Source: Prochlorococcus sp. AG-347-L02
GTDB taxonomy: Bacteria > Cyanobacteriota > Cyanobacteriia > PCC-6307 > Cyanobiaceae
Direction: 5' to 3'
Length of the DNA: 37,072 bases
Assembly: GCA_003281255.1 (NCBI GenBank)
Contig: QCCL01000015.1
Location: forward strand, 1 to 37,072
Position numbers and translations under genes: made by a program. Positions 17,274 through 24,211 of this stretch are shown piece by piece. Under the pieces are notes generated by a model that was not told where the DNA came from, ran no database searches, and was given only the letters and a program-made list of their open reading frames with translations. How positions within the stretch are numbered: the first letter of the stretch is position 1; each line of letters starts with the position of its first letter.

Positions 17274-18596
17274 ATGGAAAACAGACAAATTAATTTTTTT
17301 AAATCAAAAGACTTTAATACCGTTCTTAAACCATTTAAAAAAGGAACGGTAGTAAAAATTGACTCGTTTGATATTAGAGAAAATCAAAAAGAACTAAATA
17401 TAGGTTTATTTGGTTGGTATGCAATTTGTCCCTCTAAAGAACTAAAAAAAAATAAGCTATATTATTTTTCACTTTATGATGAGCCTCTTATTCTTTATAG
17501 AGATGAAAATAAAAACGTTAGGTGTATTAAAAATATTTGTCCACACAGAGGGGCCTCCTTTTTTGGAGGGACATTATCAGATGGAGTAATAACCTGCCCA
17601 TATCATGGAGCTAAGTTTTCATCTGGAGGAAGTTGCCAAAATCTGGATAGAATAACATGTCGCCATATAGTTGATAATAACTACGATAACTACGCCAAAA
17701 GAATTCATTTATCTCAATACAAAACTTCAGAAAAAAATGGATATATTTTTGTACATTTTTCTAAAAAATCTGAGACCGATTTAAATAATATTAGTGAAGA
17801 TACACCCATAAGTAACTACGAATTATATGAAAATGGGTTTTCACATAAGGATTATGTCTTTGAGGAGGTATTAGTTGACTTCAAATGTGATTGGTCAAGG
17901 ATTATTGAAAATCACCTAGATATCCTTCATATCTTTTGGGTTCATGGCGATACAATCCCTGATAAAGATGTGAATAAAAACGTACTAGTTAGTTTTAATC
18001 AGAAAATTAATATTAATCCCAAATACATTGAAAGTATTTACTATTACAAGAGTGACCCAACAAAAGAATTTATTCGTATAAAATATATTCCTCCAGGAAG
18101 AATATTAATTTACAAAGGAAATCCTTCCTCATCAAGATATTTACAAGTTTTAGATCATATTCCTCTAGGAAACAACAAAGCAAGAGTAATAGTGAGACAC
18201 TATAGGAAATTTCTACAAAATAAACTACTTAATAATCTCTTATTATTTAAAGAGACTCAAAGAAAGATTTTTTATAAGATATTCGATGAGGATTATATGA
18301 TTTTAAAAACACAAACATATAATCACGATATGGAATTTATAAGTAAGGATGAAATAAAATTATTGGGAGAAGACAGAATAATAAATTATTTTTGGAAGTG
18401 GTACAAAAACTCTGAAGACAAAGATGAACCATGGAAAAATACTAACAAAGTCCAAAATCATGATGTATACGACAAAGTGATATTGAAATATCCTCCTGAG
18501 ATAAAGAAGTTAGAAATTGCAAATAATATAGATATTATTAGAAAAACATTTATAAGATTTGCTGCTCCGCTTATATTTTTTATGTTGATAATATAA
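17274..18596 (+). CDS. Rieske [2Fe-2S] oxygenase, pheophorbide a oxygenase-like
   Basis: The 440-residue protein has a Rieske domain near residues 45-150 with CPHRGASFFGG and CPYHGAKF supplying the two Cys and two His ligands of the cluster. Near residue 212 it has ENHLDILHIFWVHGDT, the mononuclear iron motif (Asn/Asp...His...His) of the PaO/Lls1/Tic55/chlorophyllide a oxygenase group. A hydrophobic segment (RFAAPLIFFMLII) at the very C-terminus probably anchors it to a membrane. It may oxidise a tetrapyrrole or other ring substrate; the substrate cannot be read from sequence. A 33-residue membrane peptide and an ABC ATPase follow within a few bases, suggesting one transcript. Confidence 0.85.
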   Translation: MENRQINFFKSKDFNTVLKPFKKGTVVKIDSFDIRENQKELNIGLFGWYAICPSKELKKNKLYYFSLYDEPLILYRDENKNVRCIKNICPHRGASFFGGTLSDGVITCPYHGAKFSSGGSCQNLDRITCRHIVDNNYDNYAKRIHLSQYKTSEKNGYIFVHFSKKSETDLNNISEDTPISNYELYENGFSHKDYVFEEVLVDFKCDWSRIIENHLDILHIFWVHGDTIPDKDVNKNVLVSFNQKININPKYIESIYYYKSDPTKEFIRIKYIPPGRILIYKGNPSSSRYLQVLDHIPLGNNKARVIVRHYRKFLQNKLLNNLLLFKETQRKIFYKIFDEDYMILKTQTYNHDMEFISKDEIKLLGEDRIINYFWKWYKNSEDKDEPWKNTNKVQNHDVYDKVILKYPPEIKKLEIANNIDIIRKTFIRFAAPLIFFMLII

Positions 18597-18599
18597 TTT

Positions 18600-18701
18600 A
18601 TGAAGAAAGTAAATAGACCTTCATGGTTGAATTGGCTTTATCTCTTTATATTTATTTTAAGCTCGATTCAATTGATTATATTTTGGAGTAATAAGTTTTA
18701 G
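18600..18701 (+). CDS. Membrane micropeptide, 33 aa, between Rieske and ABC ATPase genes
   Basis: ATG at 18600, three bases after the Rieske stop, opens a 33-residue frame ending in TAG whose last base is the first base of the next gene's GTG start. It has a short basic start (MKKVNRPSW) and then one membrane helix (LYLFIFILSSIQLIIFW). The exact fit between two genes and the one-base overlap argue that it is translated, likely coupled to the ATPase gene. Confidence 0.6.
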   Translation: MKKVNRPSWLNWLYLFIFILSSIQLIIFWSNKF

Positions 18702-19495
18702 TGTTTAATAAATTTTGGTTTGACGCAAAAAATATAAATTGTTTTAAAAATGGCTTTAGAGTAATTAAAGATTTAAATTTAAAGATAGCGTATTCAGAAA
18801 ATGTAATATTAATTGGACCAAATGGTTCAGGTAAATCATCCTTAATTGAAATAATTAATAGAAACATATACCCAGTAGTAGCTAATAAATCGAAACTGAA
18901 GATATTTGACAAAGAACTTATAAATTTATGGGAACTAAGAAATAAAATAAGTACCGTAAATAATGACATAAAAAATAGAATAAATCCAAATTTACAAGTT
19001 TTTGATTTAATTATAAGTGGACTATATGGAAGATATTGTTTCATAGAAAATAAATCTGAAAGAGATTCTTATAAGGTGGAAAAAATCATGAAGAAAATGA
19101 ATATTTCTAATTTATCTAAAAAGAATTTTTCATATTTATCAGATGGAGAAAAACAAATTTCTCTCATTGCAAGGGCATTAATCAAAAAACCCGAAATCTT
19201 AATATTAGATGAACCAATTGCAAATTTAGATTATAAATCAAAGTTTTTTGTAATTGATAAGGTTAATGAATTATCAAAATTAAATACTAAAATTTTATGC
19301 GTCACTCATGATATTTCAACGATTACAAAAATTTATGACCGGGTCATAATGCTAAAAGATGGCAAAATAATCGCTGATGGAGATCAAAATAAGGTTATAA
19401 ATAGTGAAAATCTTAATAAGTTATTTGGTATTAAAGTAGAAGTAACCAATAATAATGGACTTTGGAATATAAAAAGATTATCTAATTACAATTAG
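18701..19495 (+). CDS. ABC transporter ATP-binding protein, no adjacent permease
   Basis: The 264-residue ATPase starts from GTG at 18701, overlapping the preceding stop by one base. It has Walker A GPNGSGKSSL near residue 40, signature LSDGEKQISLIARAL near 147, Walker B ILILDEPIANLDY near 167 and H-loop CVTHDIS near 200. FDLIISGLYGRY near residue 102 resembles the YlmA/ModF-like branch (COG1119). No permease or binding-protein gene follows, so its partner is unknown; the 33-residue membrane peptide just upstream is one candidate. It ends overlapping, tail to tail, with the zinc-ribbon gene by 18 bases. Confidence 0.85.
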   Translation: MFNKFWFDAKNINCFKNGFRVIKDLNLKIAYSENVILIGPNGSGKSSLIEIINRNIYPVVANKSKLKIFDKELINLWELRNKISTVNNDIKNRINPNLQVFDLIISGLYGRYCFIENKSERDSYKVEKIMKKMNISNLSKKNFSYLSDGEKQISLIARALIKKPEILILDEPIANLDYKSKFFVIDKVNELSKLNTKILCVTHDISTITKIYDRVIMLKDGKIIADGDQNKVINSENLNKLFGIKVEVTNNNGLWNIKRLSNYN

Positions 19496-19666
19496 AAAAA
19501 TAATTATCGAAATAGCAAGAAATACTAATTTTTTACTTTTTAAAAATGAAGAGGATTTTTTAAATGAAGAAGATCCACATTTAGAACATACAATCTTACC
19601 TCCTAAAGATCGGTCTGAGACGAATGAAGAACTTCCACAATTAAAACAAACTCTATTTAAGCTCAT
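19478..19666 (-). CDS. Zinc-ribbon protein with C-terminal membrane helix, 62 aa
   Basis: Residues 7-33 contain CFNCGSSSF and CSKCGSSSF, two CxxC knuckles separated by 14 residues, a zinc-ribbon pattern. Residues 46-61 are a membrane helix (KLVFLAISIIIFLIVI). The protein likely sits in a membrane with the ribbon in the cytosol. Its start at 19666 faces the Crp/Fnr gene across the region with the Fur-like boxes. Function unknown. Confidence 0.7.
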   Translation of the reverse strand: MSLNRVCFNCGSSSFVSDRSLGGKIVCSKCGSSSFKKSSSFLKSKKLVFLAISIIIFLIVIR

Positions 19667-19743
19667 CTAAAAATAAAATATTTAACAATTCTACCTAAAT
19701 TATATTCCTAAATACTATGTAAAGAAAAACTTCAGAAATATGA

Positions 19744-19809
19744 TGATAATGAGAATCTATTGCAATAAGTAAATTTATAGTGCATAATTGAAAATAATTC
19801 TCATTATCA
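19744..19809. promoter_or_regulatory. Paired, inverted Fur-like boxes upstream of the Crp/Fnr gene
   Basis: Two 13-base arms, TGATAATGAGAAT at 19744-19756 and its exact reverse complement at 19797-19809, flank a 40-base spacer. Each arm falls in a 19-base stretch resembling the Fur consensus GATAATGATAATCATTATC: 14 of 19 at 19745-19763 and 15 of 19 at 19790-19808. Centre-to-centre spacing of the arms is 53 bases, about five helical turns. The pair lies 10 to 75 bases before the ATG at 19820 and could also act on the leftward zinc-ribbon gene. Regulator identity is inferred. Confidence 0.6.
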
Positions 19810-19819
19810 AATATTTCTA

Positions 19820-20407
19820 ATGAATTTCCATAGTTATGGAGACTCTCCTACAAAATCAGTAAGGATAATAACTGGGCAATCCGTTTTAATAGACCCATCA
19901 TCAAGGCCAAAAGGCACATGCTTAGAAGTTGAAAGTGGAATTGCAAGAGTTTATTGCCCTTGTGAAGAAACTGAAGGAATGACACTCGCATTTTTACAAT
20001 CAGGAGATCAATTAAGAACTGATCTTTTATGTAGCGAAGGTGTCTGTGTTGAAGCACTAACAGATTTGTCTTTTCACAGCAATGTAAATATTGATGAGAA
20101 TATTGGTTTCGATGCAGTAAATGAATGGACTTTGCAACTCCTTAGGATTAGGCACTTAGGAAATGCGGAACAGCGATTACAAGCGTTGTTTTCAATACTA
20201 GTTAATCGTCTAGGTAGAAGATGTGGTCAATGGTGTGAGTTACCTTTTAGGTTAACTCATGAAAGGATTGGTGAATTAATCGGTTCTACAAGAGTTACAT
20301 CAACAAGATTAATTTCTAAATTAAGATCATCTGAGTTATTAATAGCTCCTATTGGAACACAAACAGTCAGTGTTGCTCCTTCTTTTATTGAAACATCGCC
20401 GCTATAA
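19820..20407 (+). CDS. Crp/Fnr-family transcriptional regulator, Cys-rich
   Basis: This 195-residue protein has a short N-terminal cupin-like domain (residues 15-90), a connecting helix (NEWTLQLLRIRHLGNAEQRLQALFSILVNRLG, about 101-132) and a C-terminal winged helix with RLTHERIGELIGSTRVTSTRLI (144-165), the standard recognition region of Crp/Fnr proteins. The cNMP-binding signature is not apparent. Seven Cys occur at 34, 46, 48, 71, 76, 135 and 139, as CxC, Cx4C and Cx3C pairs, which could bind a metal or [Fe-S] cluster. Fur-like boxes precede it and ferritin is nearby, so a role in iron response is likely but inferred. Confidence 0.85.
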   Translation: MNFHSYGDSPTKSVRIITGQSVLIDPSSRPKGTCLEVESGIARVYCPCEETEGMTLAFLQSGDQLRTDLLCSEGVCVEALTDLSFHSNVNIDENIGFDAVNEWTLQLLRIRHLGNAEQRLQALFSILVNRLGRRCGQWCELPFRLTHERIGELIGSTRVTSTRLISKLRSSELLIAPIGTQTVSVAPSFIETSPL

Positions 20408-20411
20408 ACAT

Positions 20412-20702
20412 ATGCAAGAATCAGAATCACTTACTAACAACTTGTTAATGGAAGTTGAAGTTTTATCGAATAGACTCAGAAGTATAAAGCAATCCTACAA
20501 AACTACAGAAAACAAAACATTGAAGGGAAGGTTATTTTCTGAAAACAAAAATGTTTTTAAAAGAGTTAATGAGATTTATAAAATAGCTGAGCTCTTAAAT
20601 AAAAATAATACTGAGAAAATTAACTTTTCTAATTTACTTGTTGAAATAACGAAAAGAACATTGAATGAAAATAAATTTGAAAGTAATTTATTTTTTCTTT
20701 AA
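20412..20702 (+). CDS. Hypothetical helical protein, 96 aa
   Basis: The ATG at 20412 follows the Crp/Fnr stop by four bases, giving a 96-residue protein beginning MQESESLTNNLLMEVEVLSN. It is Lys/Glu/Asn-rich and helical, probably a coiled coil, with no recognised domain. An in-frame extension to a TTG at 20352 would overlap the regulator gene and is less likely. The 3' end overlaps ferritin tail to tail by 15 bases. Probably co-transcribed with the regulator. Confidence 0.6.
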   Translation: MQESESLTNNLLMEVEVLSNRLRSIKQSYKTTENKTLKGRLFSENKNVFKRVNEIYKIAELLNKNNTEKINFSNLLVEITKRTLNENKFESNLFFL

Positions 20703-21242
20703 ATCACTATCTATCAATAAGATTGCAGAAGGTTGATTGGAAGCAAACTTTACTTTACCTAGTATGTTTGCGAATTCATCTTCTGATTTTGTTTGAGCCT
20801 CAATGATTGGATCTAAAAATACGTTGGTTCTTGTATCTGAAATTCTTTCTGAAATAGAATAAAGTTGTTGCAGAGATGAAGTTAAATCAGCCTCCATGTT
20901 GAAAGAATAAGAAATCAAATCCTCTATTGAATCCCATGCTTGAGCTGGTGCAGGAATTTCATCTAATTTTACGCTTTGTCCTCTTGCGATTAAGTAATCT
21001 GCAAATTTCTGAGCATGTTCCATTTCACCTTGTGATTCACTTAGAAAATGAGAAGCAAATCCATTTAAATCACGTTCTTGAAACCAGAGATATATAGAAA
21101 AATATTGAACATTGGCATATCTTTCCATTGTTAAATGTTCAAAAATATTATCCAATAAATTATTGTCAATTGGTTGTGCGACTGCTCTTCCAGAAGGACC
21201 AAAATTAATTAATTTCTTTAGCTTTAGATTATTTTCTTTCAT
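20688..21242 (-). CDS. Ferritin
   Basis: This 184-residue protein is a non-haem ferritin that oxidises Fe(II) and stores iron as a mineral in a 24-subunit shell. Ferroxidase motifs are visible in the first helices: LTMERYANVQYFSIYLWFQE near residues 37-57 and ESQGEMEHAQKFADYLI near 69-86, the second holding the ExxH iron ligands; EAQTKSEDEF near 148 supplies further acidic residues. A Fur-like box lies 85 bases upstream of its start, next to a small Cys-rich gene. Iron storage lets cells in iron-poor water buffer supply. Confidence 0.93.
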   Translation of the reverse strand: MKENNLKLKKLINFGPSGRAVAQPIDNNLLDNIFEHLTMERYANVQYFSIYLWFQERDLNGFASHFLSESQGEMEHAQKFADYLIARGQSVKLDEIPAPAQAWDSIEDLISYSFNMEADLTSSLQQLYSISERISDTRTNVFLDPIIEAQTKSEDEFANILGKVKFASNQPSAILLIDSDLKKK

Positions 21243-21326
21243 TGCTCGATAAGAAACTATTTAAATAATACAACATTTTGTATAAATTAGTAATTAATTA
21301 ATTTTTTAAATTAAATTAAATAATAT

Positions 21327-21345
21327 GATAATGAAAATCAATCTC
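21327..21345. promoter_or_regulatory. Fur-like box between ferritin and the Cys/Lys-rich peptide
   Basis: The 19 bases starting GATAATGAAAATCA match the consensus GATAATGATAATCATTATC at 16 of 19 positions. The site lies 10 bases before the ATG of the small rightward gene at 21356 and 84 bases before the start of leftward ferritin. It could serve either. The background here is AT-rich, which raises chance matches. Confidence 0.5.
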
Positions 21346-21355
21346 AATACTATAA

Positions 21356-21478
21356 ATGAATTTACAGTACAGTTTTTCTGAACTGATATTAATTAATAAA
21401 ATATATAAAAGTAAAAAAAAGAAATGTAAAAAGAAAAAATGCTCTAACTGGAAGGGGGGCAAGTGTAATTGCCTATAA
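21356..21478 (+). CDS. Cys/Lys-rich 40-aa peptide in the iron locus
   Basis: ATG at 21356 opens a 40-residue frame ending TAA at 21478. The N-terminal half is ordinary (MNLQYSFSELILINKIYKS); the C-terminal half is KKKKCKKKKCSNWKGGKCNC followed by Leu, with Cys at 24, 29, 37 and 39. Four Cys amid 12 Lys suggest a metal-binding or disulfide-bonded peptide, or a modified secreted peptide. It follows a Fur-like box by 10 bases and lies between ferritin and an iron-transport ATPase gene, ending 6 bases before the latter's stop. No family is recognised; coding status rests on composition and context. Confidence 0.5.
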   Translation: MNLQYSFSELILINKIYKSKKKKCKKKKCSNWKGGKCNCL

Positions 21479-21484
21479 AAAAGT

Positions 21485-22543
21485 CTATATATATTCCTTA
21501 TATGCTCCAGGATATAAAAAATAAAAACTATTTTTATTAATAGAAAGAGAACATTTATCACCATTATTAAGGAGATTATTGATATCAGTTCTAACCCTTA
21601 ATGTGTTTCCATTAATAGATACTTTATATATAAGAAATTCTCCAAGAAATTCTTTTGATATAACAATCGCATCACCATATTCTGATCTTTTAATTGAAAT
21701 AAATTTAGGCGAAATTGACATGTTTTTGATACTTGTATTTTTCGAATACTCTGAACAATTTATTTCACCTAAACAAGAAATATATGAATTACCAATTTTT
21801 TTGAGATTAATAATATTATTGCCCAAAATAAAACTACTTACAAATATGGTCTTGGGATTATTTAGAAGGTTAATTGGTGTATCAATTTGATGAATTTTTC
21901 CATCATTCATAACAGCGACTTTATCGCAAATTGACATCGCTTCTTCCGGATCATGAGTAACCATCAATCCACTTGCATTACAACCTTTTAGAATATTAGG
22001 GAGTTCACTTCTTAATTTTAGTTTGACATGCATATCAAGACTACAAAAAGGTTCATCTAATAAAATAAAATTTGTACCTGGAGCAAGAGCTCTCGCAATT
22101 GCGAGTCTTTGTTTTTGGCCTCCAGAAAGTTCATGTGGGTACCTTCCAACAAAACTATCAAGACCAACAACATTTAATAAATAATCAACTCTAGATCTGT
22201 CTTTTTTGTTTTTCAAACCAAAAATCACATTTTCCCAAACAGTTAAGTGCGGGAAAAGTGCATAGTCTTGAAAAACCATACCAATATTTCTTTTCTCAGG
22301 ACTAAGAATTTTTTTTCTACTTGAAATTTCCTTATAATTTAGAGAAATAGTTCCTTTAGAGGGATATTCGAACCCCGCGATTAATCTTAATAGAGTAGTT
22401 TTTCCGCAACCAGAAGGACCAAGCAACCCTAACAATTCGCCCTTTTCAATTTTCAGGTTAATTTCGTTTAATATCCAATTTGAACATTCTCGATTAACAT
22501 ATTTATGATGCAAATCATCAATTATTAACGCATCATTTTTCAC
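21485..22543 (-). CDS. futC: Fe(III) ABC transporter ATP-binding protein, FutC-like
   Basis: The 352-residue ATPase has Walker A GPSGCGKTTLL near residue 43, Q-loop FQDYALFPHLTVWENV near 90, signature LSGGQKQRLAIARAL near 139, Walker B FILLDEPFCSLD near 158 and H-loop MVTHDPEEA near 197. Residues beyond 235 form a TOBE-like regulatory domain. SGCGKTTLLRLIAGFEYPSKG and length match the FbpC/FutC ferric iron group. The permease FutB is not adjacent, as is usual in cyanobacteria where fut genes are scattered. Iron specificity is inferred from family resemblance and the ferritin next door; sulfate or polyamine uptake is less likely. Confidence 0.75.
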   Translation of the reverse strand: MKNDALIIDDLHHKYVNRECSNWILNEINLKIEKGELLGLLGPSGCGKTTLLRLIAGFEYPSKGTISLNYKEISSRKKILSPEKRNIGMVFQDYALFPHLTVWENVIFGLKNKKDRSRVDYLLNVVGLDSFVGRYPHELSGGQKQRLAIARALAPGTNFILLDEPFCSLDMHVKLKLRSELPNILKGCNASGLMVTHDPEEAMSICDKVAVMNDGKIHQIDTPINLLNNPKTIFVSSFILGNNIINLKKIGNSYISCLGEINCSEYSKNTSIKNMSISPKFISIKRSEYGDAIVISKEFLGEFLIYKVSINGNTLRVRTDINNLLNNGDKCSLSINKNSFYFLYPGAYKEYI

Positions 22544-22638
22544 TAATTTCTTCTTATTTAAATATATTAAATTAGCAGAAAATATTCACCTAAAATATTC
22601 CTTGTATAATTTTATACATCATTTAATTTTCAATTTTA

Positions 22639-23292
22639 ATGAGAAAGTCTGAAAGAGCAGAAATAATACGTAAAGAACTAAAAAAGCTATATCCATCGCC
22701 TCCAATACCCCTTGATCATACAAATGCCTATACACTTCTAGTCGCAGTAGTTTTAAGTGCTCAATCAACAGATAAGAAAGTCAATGAATTAACAAAAAGC
22801 TTATTTAAGGTTGCAGATAATCCAGAAAAGATGCTGCAGCTAGGTATTAATGGCATTTACGAATACATAAAATTTTTAGGTCTATCTAATCAAAAATCAA
22901 AGAACATCTATAACTTATCTAAACTATTGATTGAAAAGCATAATAGTACGGTCCCAGATTCTTTTGAAAAGCTTGAATCTCTTCCAGGGGTAGGTCATAA
23001 AACAGCTTCAGTTGTAATGTCTCAAGTGTTTAAAATACCTTCATTCCCAGTCGATACTCACATACACAGGTTGTCACAAAGATGGGGTCTATCAAATGGA
23101 GATAGCGTAATTCAAACAGAAAAAGACCTAAAAAAAATATTTCCTGTTAATGATTGGAATACCTTACATTTGCAAATAATCTTTTATGGCAGAGAATACT
23201 GCACAGCAAGAGGCTGTGATGGAACAAAATGTTATTTATGTCGCACTCTTTATCCCAAAAGAAAAAAGAAATTTATTTGTAAAAAGCCTTAA
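22639..23292 (+). CDS. nth: Endonuclease III
   Basis: The 217-residue DNA glycosylase/AP lyase removes oxidised pyrimidines in base-excision repair. It has the helix-hairpin-helix LPGVGHKTASVVMSQVF near residues 116-132 with the catalytic Lys (GHKTA), and the essential Asp in FPVDTHIHRLSQRWG. The C-terminal [4Fe-4S] loop has Cys at 188, 193, 198 and 201; the usual order is Cx6Cx2Cx5C, so the spacing here is different, with a fifth Cys at 214. The gene diverges from futC. Confidence 0.93.
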   Translation: MRKSERAEIIRKELKKLYPSPPIPLDHTNAYTLLVAVVLSAQSTDKKVNELTKSLFKVADNPEKMLQLGINGIYEYIKFLGLSNQKSKNIYNLSKLLIEKHNSTVPDSFEKLESLPGVGHKTASVVMSQVFKIPSFPVDTHIHRLSQRWGLSNGDSVIQTEKDLKKIFPVNDWNTLHLQIIFYGREYCTARGCDGTKCYLCRTLYPKRKKKFICKKP

Positions 23293-23326
23293 TAAATTTA
23301 TATAATATTTAAATTAGTTTTTAATA

Positions 23327-23986
23327 ATGAAAATAGCAATTACTGGTGCATCGGGGAAAACAGGTTATAGAATTTCCGAAGAAGCAGTTAAGAAAGGATA
23401 TAAAGTAAGGCAAATCATTAGAAGGAATTCAAAAGTCGCGGCAGGACTAGAGAGTTTAGAAACAATTAGGGTTTCATTAGAAAAAAAAGGAGAACTTGAT
23501 AAAGCTTTAAAAGATATTGATGCTTTGGTAATTGCGACTGGAGCGAGAGCATCATTAGATTTAACTGGTCCTGCAAAGGTTGATGCATTAGGTGTATACA
23601 GACAATTAGAAAGTTGCAAAAGAGTTGGTATTAAAAGAGTTATTTTAGTTAGTTCCCTTTGTACTGGTAAATTATTTCACCCATTAAACTTATTTGGTTT
23701 AATTCTTATTTGGAAAAAATTAGGTGAAAACTTTCTACGAAATTCAAATTTCGAATGGACTATTATTAGACCTGGAGGTTTAAAGGAAAATGAAGATATT
23801 AAATTAGAAAATATAAATTATTCAAAGGAGGATACTCAAATTAATGGATCAATCCCGAGAAGATTAGTTGCGCAATGCTGTGTAGATTCTTTAAAAAATA
23901 AAGAATCCATAAACAAATTAATAGAAGTTACAAGTTCGAATGATAATAAAAAGATATCTTTTAAAAAAGCTATGCAAATGATTTAA
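23327..23986 (+). CDS. NAD(P)-binding atypical short-chain dehydrogenase (Tic62/Ycf39-like group)
   Basis: This 219-residue protein has the nucleotide-binding ITGASGKTGYRISEEA at residues 4-19, IDALVIATGARAS near 66, KRVILVSSLCTG near 105 and WTIIRPGGLKE near 145. It lacks a clear YxxxK catalytic pair. Relatives bind NAD(P) and act in chlorophyll or photosystem assembly, or as stress-linked reductases. It begins 34 bases after nth and may share its transcript. Substrate unknown. Confidence 0.75.
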   Translation: MKIAITGASGKTGYRISEEAVKKGYKVRQIIRRNSKVAAGLESLETIRVSLEKKGELDKALKDIDALVIATGARASLDLTGPAKVDALGVYRQLESCKRVGIKRVILVSSLCTGKLFHPLNLFGLILIWKKLGENFLRNSNFEWTIIRPGGLKENEDIKLENINYSKEDTQINGSIPRRLVAQCCVDSLKNKESINKLIEVTSSNDNKKISFKKAMQMI

Positions 23987-24012
23987 AAGATGTAAATATA
24001 TAAATTAAAACT

Positions 24013-24201
24013 ATGAAAATAAATCCCAAAATTGATGCATTACAATTAATGCTTACTGATTTAAGAACTAGAAATGAGCCAATAAGACATAAAGCTGCAT
24101 TTAAAGGCTGTCAACCAGAATTTCAGAGTCTTGTATCAAGATTAATAAAGCAGTTAGAGGACGAATTATTTGCTGAAAAGCTTAATAATCGTGATAGTTA
24201 A
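24013..24201 (+). CDS. Hypothetical protein, 62 aa
   Basis: A 62-residue polar protein, MKINPKIDALQLMLTDLRTR at its start, with HKAAFKGCQPEFQSLVSRLI near residues 26-45 and an acidic helical end. It is likely all-helical. It follows the dehydrogenase-like gene by 26 bases and is convergent with the DUF296-glutaredoxin gene. No family assigned. Confidence 0.6.
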   Translation: MKINPKIDALQLMLTDLRTRNEPIRHKAAFKGCQPEFQSLVSRLIKQLEDELFAEKLNNRDS

Positions 24202-24211
24202 AAAATTTATA

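Noticed and set aside
20352..20411. TTG-started extension of the 96-residue helical protein
   Set aside because: It would overlap the Crp/Fnr gene by 56 bases; the ATG at 20412 just after that stop is the better start.
21316..21564. An 82-residue minus-strand open frame rich in Phe, Leu and Ile
   Set aside because: It overlaps the C-terminus of futC in another frame and lies antisense over the Cys/Lys-rich peptide; its composition is what AT-rich antisense sequence gives.
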